From assembly GCA_946566415.1 (NCBI GenBank), contig CAMNWW010000090.1, forward strand, positions 1 to 8,181: a stretch of DNA of 8,181 nt, written 5' to 3'. Of the stretch, positions 1-4,962 are shown one piece after another. The translations under genes and the position numbers were made by a program. How positions within the stretch are numbered: position 1 is the first letter of the stretch; every line of letters starts with the position of its first letter. The stretch is from an uncultured Lachnospiraceae bacterium (lineage in GTDB: Bacteria > Bacillota > Clostridia > Lachnospirales > Lachnospiraceae). A model generated the notes under the pieces. The model was given only the letters and a program-made list of their open reading frames with translations. It was not told the origin of the DNA and ran no database searches.

Positions 1-761
1 AAAAGGAAGAAGCGCTAAAGCTTTGGAAGAGCGAAATTATCCGGCTCAAGGAGTATTTGGAGAAAAAGTTCGACCTTGAGATCACTGACGACATGGTTCG
101 CGAGGGAATCCGGATTAATAACAATGTGCGCCGGTCGCTCAAAAATCTTTATGAAGTCATGAAAAATGATCCGGCTCCGATTAAAGGGATGGATTTGTTC
201 CATGTTCTCTATGGAAGTACATTCAAGTTTGACCGTGCGGCGATTCCTGCGGAAGTGGACGCTCTGGTGGCAAAGATCAAAGAAGAATATGCGGCCGGTA
301 AGATGGAAGAGAAAAAGCCGCGTATCCTGGTCACCGGATGCCCGATGGGCGGCGCAACGATGAAGGTGGTAAAGGCGATCGAGGATAACGGAGGTATTGT
401 CGTTACGTACGAGAGCTGTTCCGGAGCCAAATCCATTGATAAATTGGTAGACGAGGACAATCCGGATGTGTACGACGCGCTTGCAAGAAGATATCTGAAT
501 ATTGGATGTTCTGTCATGACCCCGAATCCGAACCGTTTAGAACTGTTGGGAAGGCTTATCGACGAGTATAAGGTCGACGGCGTTGTGGAAATGGTGCTGC
601 AGGCGTGCCATACATATAATGTGGAGTCCAAAGCAATCGAACGATTTGTGACGGAAGAGAAGGGGGTTCCGTATCTCGGGGTGGAGACAGACTATTCACG
701 TGCGGATGTGGGACAGCTTAACACAAGGATTACGGCATTTATTGAAATGCTCCAGGTATAA
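1..761 (+). CDS. 2-hydroxyacyl-CoA dehydratase / double-cubane-cluster family protein, C-terminal part
   Basis: The frame is open from base 3 at the left edge to TAA at 759-761, so the true start lies outside the window. The TTG at 57 is only an internal codon, because matching sequence (tryptophan, then a basic/leucine-rich helix) runs in frame upstream of it. The protein matches the conserved C-terminal half of the HGD-D family: a TGCPMGG loop, an ESCSGAK loop, IGCSVMTPN, the signature LQACHTYNVES and the end block VETDYSRADVGQLNTR. Counting from the TTG, the four cysteines are C95, C121, C151 and C184. They are the likely ligands of an iron-sulfur cluster. Family members are 2-hydroxyacyl-CoA dehydratase subunits or the related double-cubane-cluster proteins, which are reduced by an ATP-dependent activator. 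The overall pattern resembles the double-cubane group more than classical HgdB/HgdC, but substrate and partner cannot be told from this fragment. No activator gene is visible here, and no terminator follows the stop. Confidence 0.85.
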   Translation, partial: KEEALKLWKSEIIRLKEYLEKKFDLEITDDMVREGIRINNNVRRSLKNLYEVMKNDPAPIKGMDLFHVLYGSTFKFDRAAIPAEVDALVAKIKEEYAAGKMEEKKPRILVTGCPMGGATMKVVKAIEDNGGIVVTYESCSGAKSIDKLVDEDNPDVYDALARRYLNIGCSVMTPNPNRLELLGRLIDEYKVDGVVEMVLQACHTYNVESKAIERFVTEEKGVPYLGVETDYSRADVGQLNTRITAFIEMLQV

Positions 762-801
762 AGGTCTTAAACAGTTTTCAACAGAAGATGCGGATTTTAC
801 G

Positions 802-831
802 TTGACGATTTTGCATATCGTGTGGTATACT
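802..831 (+). promoter_or_regulatory. sigma-A-type promoter with extended -10, driving scfA
   Basis: The -35 box TTGACG lies at 802-807 and the -10 box TATACT at 826-831, with an 18-base spacer. A TG dinucleotide at 823-824, one base before the -10, makes it an extended -10 promoter. Transcription would start near 838, giving a leader of about 190 bases before scfA. It sits 40 bases after the stop of the upstream gene, so scfA does not depend on read-through from it. Confidence 0.8.
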
Positions 832-842
832 TTATAAAGCGC

Positions 843-894
843 ATCGCCGATAGGCGATTGGATTCACGAGTCCCGAATGCTTTTGCATGAGGGA
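843..894 (+). promoter_or_regulatory. two hairpins in the proximal scfA leader RNA
   Basis: The first hairpin is ATCGCC (843-848) paired with GGCGAT (853-858) across a GATA loop. The second runs from 871 to 894. TCCC pairs with GGGA and ATGC with GCAT around a TTTT loop, and the GA/GA opposition between the two stems could form tandem sheared G.A pairs. Neither is followed by a T-tract, so they are not intrinsic terminators. They are just downstream of the predicted transcription start and may protect or organise the 5' end of the mRNA. Role is inferred from pairing only. Confidence 0.4.
847..864 (+). repeat. copy 1 of a short element also found before recJ
   Basis: The bases CCGATAGGCGATTGGATT at 847-864 recur with one inserted base and one substitution at 4926-4944 (CCGAATAGGCGATTGAATT). 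They share the exact 10-mer TAGGCGATTG. Both copies lie in untranslated DNA upstream of a gene. This copy overlaps the first leader hairpin; the second lacks the left arm of that stem. Function unknown. Confidence 0.35.
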
Positions 895-916
895 TATGAA
901 ATCAAAAACCAGAACG

Positions 917-947
917 ATAGGAGGAAATGCCATGGGCATACCTCTAT
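917..947 (+). promoter_or_regulatory. Shine-Dalgarno-sequestering hairpin in repeat copy 1
   Basis: ATAGGAGGAAATGCC (917-931) folds back on GGCATACCTCTAT (935-947) around a three-base loop, ATG at 932-934. ATGCC pairs with GGCAT. After a small A-rich internal loop, GAGG-type bases of the Shine-Dalgarno pair with CCTC, and after one bulged G, ATA pairs with TAT. The ribosome binding motif is therefore inside the stem, while the ATG that would be optimally spaced from it (seven bases) is the loop. Confidence 0.55.
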
Positions 948-1016
948 GTTCAAAAACCAGAACGATAGGAGGAAATGCCGCAGGCATACCTCTATATTCA
1001 AAAACCAGAACGATAG
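927..1016 (+). other. two consecutive 13-codon mini-ORFs encoded by the repeat, possible leader peptides
   Basis: ATG at 927 reads MPWAYLYVQKPER and stops at TAG 966-968. ATG at 975 reads MPQAYLYIQKPER and stops at TAG 1014-1016. Each follows AGGAGG, but with only two bases between, which is tight. Each TAG overlaps the first bases of the next AGGAGG, so termination would place a ribosome on the following binding site, the last being that of scfA. In the third copy the equivalent ATG (1024) is followed at once by TGA. A different frame, ATG 896 or 932 to TAA 1040-1042, is also open through the repeats and overlaps the scfA start by 14 bases. No evidence of translation is visible; this may be a by-product of the repeat. 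Confidence 0.25.
965..995 (+). promoter_or_regulatory. Shine-Dalgarno-sequestering hairpin in repeat copy 2
   Basis: This has the same stem as the copy 1 hairpin (965-979 with 983-995), but the loop is GCA at 980-982 instead of ATG. All stem bases are identical between copies, and three of the four differences fall in the loop. The right arm (983-995) could instead pair with the scfA ribosome binding site at 1013-1027: TAT with ATA, CCTC with GAGG, CAT with ATG. That fold is weaker, with a larger loop, but it is mutually exclusive with this hairpin. Confidence 0.55.
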
Positions 1017-1020
1017 GAGG
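1015..1020 (+). promoter_or_regulatory. ribosome binding site of scfA
   Basis: A perfect AGGAGG stands eight bases before the ATG at 1029. It is the third repeat-borne Shine-Dalgarno and the only one without its own downstream anti-Shine-Dalgarno arm, so it should be accessible by default. The intervening bases contain an ATG-TGA start-stop at 1024-1029 that overlaps the true start codon. Confidence 0.85.
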
Positions 1021-1028
1021 AAAATGTG

Positions 1029-1172
1029 ATGAAGCATATTAAGACGTTGAATACACAGACGTTGAATCATACAGTGAAGAAGGGCGGATGCGGCGAGTGC
1101 CAGACATCCTGCCAGTCAGCTTGCAAGACATCCTGCACAGTCGGGAATCAGACATGTGAGCACAAGAAATAA
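1029..1172 (+). CDS. scfA: six-cysteine ranthipeptide SCIFF precursor
   Basis: This 47-residue peptide is too short for many gene finders but is unmistakable. It has the leader MKHIKTLNTQTLNHTVKKGG and then a core with exactly six cysteines at C21, C24, C28, C32, C36 and C43, in the pattern CGEC, TSC, SAC, TSC and a late TC. This is the SCIFF (six cysteines in forty-five residues) family, a near-universal ribosomally made peptide of Clostridia. For the homologue CteA the maturase forms a thioether from Cys32 to Thr37. Both residues are at those positions here, so the same cross-link is expected. The peptide has no signal sequence. Start ATG 1029 is fixed by an ideal Shine-Dalgarno at eight bases. 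scfB follows 102 bases later. Its mature role is not settled; signalling has been proposed for related ranthipeptides. Confidence 0.96.
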   Translation: MKHIKTLNTQTLNHTVKKGGCGECQTSCQSACKTSCTVGNQTCEHKK

Positions 1173-1203
1173 CTAAGCGTAAGAATAAGAACTGATAAAA
1201 AGC

Positions 1204-1228
1204 AGGCAGCGGCTTTTAGCCGCTGTCT
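1204..1228 (+). other. 10-bp hairpin between scfA and scfB
   Basis: AGGCAGCGGC (1204-1213) pairs with GCCGCTGTCT (1219-1228), with one G-U pair, around a TTTTA loop. It lies 31 bases after the scfA stop and 46 before the scfB start. The bases that follow (ATTGACGTTTG) are not a T-tract, so it is not a canonical terminator. A stable 3' stem would suit higher yield of the small precursor mRNA than of the maturase, by partial termination or protection from exonucleases; that role is inferred. Confidence 0.6.
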
Positions 1229-1274
1229 ATTGACGTTTGAGACAGAAGAGACGAAAAAGAAAGGGGTACGGATC

Positions 1275-2675
1275 GTGATTCATCAGTACCAGAATAATGG
1301 ATACCGGATTGTGCTGGACGTGAACAGCGGCTGTGTCCATGTGGTTGACGAGCTGGGATATGACGTGATTGCCTGTCTGCGGGAGCAAAGCGAGGAGCAG
1401 ACGTCCCAGGACTTAAGACGGGATGAAACAAAGGAATATCTCTGCTGTAGGCTTGGCGGAAAGTATCCGCAGGAAGAATTAGAAGAGATGCTTTCAGATG
1501 CAGCGGCGCTTGCGGATGCGGGGCAGCTTTTTTCTGCGGATGTGTATGAGAATTACGCAGGGGAGGTCATGAAGCACAAGACAGTCGTCAAAGCGCTTTG
1601 TCTGCATATCGCGCATGACTGTAATCTTGCGTGCCGCTATTGTTTTGCGGAGGAGGGCGAGTATCATGGAAGACGCGCTCTCATGAGCTTCGAGGTGGGA
1701 AAGAAGGCGCTTGATTTTTTGATCGCGAATTCCGGAAGCAGGAGAAACCTGGAAGTAGATTTTTTCGGCGGGGAGCCGCTGATGAATTGGCAGGTTGTAA
1801 AAGATCTGGTAGCATATGGAAGAGAGCAGGAAAAGAAGCATGGTAAGCATTTCCGATTTACTGTTACTACCAACGGCGTGCTGCTAAATGATGAGATTCA
1901 GGAGTTCATCAACCAGGAGATGGATAATGTAGTTCTCAGCCTGGACGGACGGAAGGAAGTCAACGACAGGATGCGTCCTTTCCGGAACGGCAGTGGGAGT
2001 TACGACCTGATCGTTCCTAAATTCCAAAAGCTGGCAGATTCACGGAATCAGGAAAAATATTATATCCGAGGGACTTTTACCCGAAATAACCTGGACTTTT
2101 CCGAAGATGTAAAGCATTTCCACGAGCTGGGATTTAAACAGATGTCGATCGAACCTGTGGTAGGCGACGCGTCTGATCCTTATGCGATACGCCGGGAAGA
2201 TCTTCCGAAGATATTTGAAGAATATGATAAATTGGCGCAGTATATGATAGAGGAAGAAAAAAAGGGAGAGGAATTCAATTTCTTCCATTTTATGATCGAC
2301 CTGGAAGGAGGTCCATGTCTGGCGAAGCGTCTTTCCGGATGCGGGTCGGGGACGGAATATCTTGCCGTGACTCCGTGGGGAGACTTTTATCCCTGCCATC
2401 AGTTTGTCGGTGACGAGAAGTTTTTGATGGGCAATGTGGACGAGGGTATCAAAAGACCGGAGATTGCCGATGAATTTCGGGGCTGCAATGTCTATACCAA
2501 GGAAAAGTGCAGGAATTGTTTTGCCAGATTCTATTGCAGCGGCGGCTGCGCGGCGAATGCATATAAGTATGGGGACGGGCTGAGGGATTCCTATGATATC
2601 GGCTGCGAGATGGAGCGAAAGCGTGTAGAATGCGCAATAATGATAAAGGCTGCGATGGCAGAAGAAAGGAAGTAA
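1275..2675 (+). CDS. scfB: radical SAM/SPASM thioether-forming SCIFF peptide maturase
   Basis: This is the enzyme that cross-links ScfA: a radical SAM protein that uses S-adenosylmethionine and iron-sulfur clusters to join a cysteine sulfur to a threonine carbon. I start it at GTG 1275 (466 residues, MIHQYQNNGYRIVLD...), where homologues begin, with an AAGGGG site eight bases upstream. The frame also opens at TTG 1230, but the 15 extra lysine-rich residues are unlike the family. Residues 1 to about 95 would be the peptide-recognition (RRE-like) region. The radical SAM motif is CNLACRYC (C116, C120, C123), followed by DFFGGEP at 162-168. The C-terminal SPASM domain has C356, C374, C404, C412, C415, C421, C425 and C444, which can hold two auxiliary clusters. 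All expected ligands are present. Three bases separate its stop from secDF, so the two are very likely translated together. Confidence 0.95.
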   Translation: MIHQYQNNGYRIVLDVNSGCVHVVDELGYDVIACLREQSEEQTSQDLRRDETKEYLCCRLGGKYPQEELEEMLSDAAALADAGQLFSADVYENYAGEVMKHKTVVKALCLHIAHDCNLACRYCFAEEGEYHGRRALMSFEVGKKALDFLIANSGSRRNLEVDFFGGEPLMNWQVVKDLVAYGREQEKKHGKHFRFTVTTNGVLLNDEIQEFINQEMDNVVLSLDGRKEVNDRMRPFRNGSGSYDLIVPKFQKLADSRNQEKYYIRGTFTRNNLDFSEDVKHFHELGFKQMSIEPVVGDASDPYAIRREDLPKIFEEYDKLAQYMIEEEKKGEEFNFFHFMIDLEGGPCLAKRLSGCGSGTEYLAVTPWGDFYPCHQFVGDEKFLMGNVDEGIKRPEIADEFRGCNVYTKEKCRNCFARFYCSGGCAANAYKYGDGLRDSYDIGCEMERKRVECAIMIKAAMAEERK

Positions 2676-2678
2676 GAC

Positions 2679-4862
2679 ATGAAAAAGAGTAAGGGCGTAA
2701 TCAGCCTCATTCTGACAGCGGTGCTCATTGCACTGCTTGGATTTACGTGCTGGCAGGGATTCGGCTCATCCCATGCGGGTTCCGCACGCAATATCAAGCT
2801 GGGGCTTGATCTGGCGGGCGGCGTTAGTATCACCTACCAGGTAAAGGGGAAGAATCCTACCAGTGAAGAGATGAACGATACAATTTACAAACTGCAGAAA
2901 CGTGTCGAACAGTACAGTACAGAGGCCACTGTTTACCAGGAGGGGGACGACAGGATCAACATTGAGATTCCAGGCGTTTCTGACGCCAACAAGGTACTGG
3001 AGGAGCTTGGCAAGCCAGGCTCATTGGAATTCCAGGATCCGAACGGGGAAACTGTTTTGACGGGAACTGATGTGGCAAGCGCCGAGGCACGTTCCCAGCA
3101 GAATGCTACAACAAAGAACAATGAGTTTGTGGTAGCCTTGGAGCTGACAGAAGAAGGGGCGGAGAAATTCGCAGAGGCAACCGAGGCCAATGTAGGAAAG
3201 ACTATTTCTATTATCTATGACGGGGAGACGATCAGCACGCCGCGGGTCAATACAGCGATCAAGGACGGACAGGCTGTGATCGAGGGGATGGAAAGTTATG
3301 AGGCGGCGGAAACACTGGCTTCTACGATCCGTATCGGCGGTCTGAAGCTAGAGCTTGAAGAGCTGCGGTCCAATGTGGTGGGCGCACAGCTCGGGGAAGA
3401 GGCGATCAGTACCAGCCTTAAGGCAGGCGCGATCGGTCTTGCACTGATTTTTGTATTTATGTGTTTTGCATACTTGCTTCCTGGATTTGCATCAAGTCTT
3501 GCGCTTCTTATTTACACAGGACTTGTCGTCGTGCTGCTGAACGCGTTTGAAATTACGCTTACACTGCCTGGCATTGCGGGTATTATTCTGGGAATTGGTA
3601 TGGCGGTGGATGCGAACGTCATCATTTTTGCCCGTGTACGTGAGGAGATCTCAGCAGGGATCAGTGTACGATCCGCTCTGCGCAATGGATTTAAGAAAGC
3701 GACGTCTGCGATTGTAGACGGAAATGTTACCACATTAATCGCCGCAATTGTTCTGGGCTTAAAGGGTTCCGGTTCGGTAAAGGGATTCGCACAGACGCTG
3801 GCTCTTGGCATTGTGGTTTCTATGTTCACCGCATTGTTTATTACAAGGGTTATTGTGTTTGCGTTTTATGCGATCGGGCTTCGGAATGAAACGCTTTATG
3901 GCAGAAAGAAAAAGAAGGAAGAGAAGACCATTAACTTCCTGGGCAGGAAGGGACTGTTCTTTGTGCTTTCAGGCGTGGTTATAATCGCGGGATTCATTGT
4001 AATGGGAGTACAGTCGTCACGCGGGAACGGGGCTTTGAATTACAGTCTTGAATTTAAAGGCGGTACGGCCACGAACGTAACTTTTGAGAAGGATTATACC
4101 ATCGGCGAGATTGATTCAGAGATCGTACCGGTAGTAGAAGAAGTCACCGGAGACAAGAATGTGCAGACACAGAAGGTGACGGGGACGAATCAGGTAGTCA
4201 TTAAGACGCAGACATTGGCTTTGGATGAGCGTGAAGCTTTGAATTCAGCGCTTGCAGAAAAGTTCGGTGTGGATGAATCGCTTATCACGGCGGAGAATAT
4301 CAGTTCTACAGTCAGTGCGGAGATGCGTTCCGATGCGATCGTTGCAGTCATCATTGCTACGATTTGCATGCTGCTCTATATCTGGTTCCGGTTTAAGGAT
4401 ATCCGGTTCGCTACAAGCGCTGTCGCAGCTTTGCTTCATGATGTATTAGTTGTACTGGCATTCTATGCTGTCGCACGAGTATCAGTGGGCAATACATTTA
4501 TTGCGTGTATGCTGACTATCGTTGGGTATTCGATTAATGCGACGATCGTTATTTTCGACCGTATCCGTGAGGAACTTCCGGCGAAGAAGAAGGGAGAGGA
4601 GCTTGCAGAGGTTGTGAACAGGAGTATTACGCGTACATTGACGAGAAGTATCTATACTTCCCTTACAACATTCGTGATGGTATTTGTCCTGTTCATTATG
4701 GGAGTAAGCTCCATCAAGGAGTTCGCAAGTCCGCTGATGGTAGGTATCGTCTGCGGAGCATATTCTTCCGTATGCATTACAGGAGCGCTTTGGTTTGTCA
4801 TGCGGACGAAGCTTGCGGGGAAAGAAGAGCCGGCAAAGGCGGGCGGCAAAAAGAAAAAGTAA
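2679..4862 (+). CDS. secDF: fused protein translocase subunit SecDF
   Basis: A 727-residue membrane protein that uses the proton gradient to pull secreted proteins through SecYEG from the outside. SecD and SecF, separate in many bacteria, are one chain here, as in Bacillus subtilis. The SecD half has a first membrane helix (about 8-26), the periplasmic-side motif LGLDLAGG (41-48), an extracellular region to about 245, then five helices with GMAVDANVIIFARVREE (308-323, Asp311). A basic linker (409-416) leads to the SecF half: a helix at about 424-443, FKGGTATNV (459-467), and five more helices to about 708. The tail is lysine-rich and cytoplasmic. One oddity: the SecF motif usually written GYSINDT reads GYSINAT, with Ala621 where an Asp implicated in proton transfer normally sits. 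The start ATG is three bases after the scfB stop, with AAAGGA upstream. A terminator follows. Confidence 0.95.
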   Translation: MKKSKGVISLILTAVLIALLGFTCWQGFGSSHAGSARNIKLGLDLAGGVSITYQVKGKNPTSEEMNDTIYKLQKRVEQYSTEATVYQEGDDRINIEIPGVSDANKVLEELGKPGSLEFQDPNGETVLTGTDVASAEARSQQNATTKNNEFVVALELTEEGAEKFAEATEANVGKTISIIYDGETISTPRVNTAIKDGQAVIEGMESYEAAETLASTIRIGGLKLELEELRSNVVGAQLGEEAISTSLKAGAIGLALIFVFMCFAYLLPGFASSLALLIYTGLVVVLLNAFEITLTLPGIAGIILGIGMAVDANVIIFARVREEISAGISVRSALRNGFKKATSAIVDGNVTTLIAAIVLGLKGSGSVKGFAQTLALGIVVSMFTALFITRVIVFAFYAIGLRNETLYGRKKKKEEKTINFLGRKGLFFVLSGVVIIAGFIVMGVQSSRGNGALNYSLEFKGGTATNVTFEKDYTIGEIDSEIVPVVEEVTGDKNVQTQKVTGTNQVVIKTQTLALDEREALNSALAEKFGVDESLITAENISSTVSAEMRSDAIVAVIIATICMLLYIWFRFKDIRFATSAVAALLHDVLVVLAFYAVARVSVGNTFIACMLTIVGYSINATIVIFDRIREELPAKKKGEELAEVVNRSITRTLTRSIYTSLTTFVMVFVLFIMGVSSIKEFASPLMVGIVCGAYSSVCITGALWFVMRTKLAGKEEPAKAGGKKKK

Positions 4863-4885
4863 AACTTGTTGAAGGGGTCCATAGG

Positions 4886-4919
4886 AAAAGGTGCCGGGAG
4901 AAAAGCTTCGGCACTTTTT
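4886..4919 (+). terminator. rho-independent terminator after secDF
   Basis: AAAAGGTGCCG (4886-4896) pairs with CGGCACTTTTT (4909-4919) over eleven base pairs, including one G-U pair, with a 12-base loop. The right arm ends in five Ts. It lies 23 bases after the secDF stop and closes the scfA-scfB-secDF unit. Confidence 0.88.
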
Positions 4920-4925
4920 CTATAT

Positions 4926-4944
4926 CCGAATAGGCGATTGAATT
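4926..4944 (+). repeat. copy 2 of the short TAGGCGATTG element, upstream of recJ
   Basis: This stretch repeats the 847-864 element from the scfA leader with one inserted A and one G-to-A change. It falls between the terminator and the recJ ribosome binding site, where I see no convincing promoter. It might be part of an unrecognised promoter or protein site, or a dispersed genomic repeat. Confidence 0.35.
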
Positions 4945-4962
4945 ATTTGGAGGAGAAAAATT

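Larger units (their letters stand above)
902..1023 (+). repeat. 48-bp direct tandem repeat (2 full copies plus 26-bp third) carrying Shine-Dalgarno sequences
   Basis: Copy 1 is 902-949, copy 2 is 950-997, and the third copy begins at 998 and matches for 26 bases to 1023. The two full copies differ at only four positions, all transitions: three adjacent ones (ATG in copy 1, GCA in copy 2, at 932-934 and 980-982) and one near the end (948 against 996). Every copy contains ATAGGAGGAAA. The AGGAGG in the third copy is the ribosome binding site of scfA, so the array looks like upstream duplication of that site with added spacer. The period is a multiple of three. It is not CRISPR: there are no spacers, only contiguous copies. 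Confidence 0.95.

Noticed and set aside
57..59. TTG as the start codon of the first gene
   Set aside because: The frame continues upstream to the window edge with family-like sequence, and the product would be a truncated family member.
902..1023. Possible CRISPR array
   Set aside because: The copies are contiguous without spacers, contain Shine-Dalgarno sequences, and no cas genes are near.
838..1028. Known riboswitch or T-box in the scfA leader
   Set aside because: I recognise no conserved core of any known class; only the hairpins and repeats described can be supported.
864..1070. A 68-codon minus-strand frame with 16-residue repeats rich in F, L and W
   Set aside because: It is the reverse reading of the 48-bp repeat and runs against the promoter and scfA; it has no ribosome binding site or family resemblance.
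1230..1235. A TTGACG -35 box for a separate scfB promoter
   Set aside because: The position 17 bases downstream reads GAAAAA, with no -10 resemblance.
1204..1235. Rho-independent terminator between scfA and scfB
   Set aside because: The stem is strong, but the following bases ATTGACGTTTG lack a T-tract; reported as a hairpin instead.
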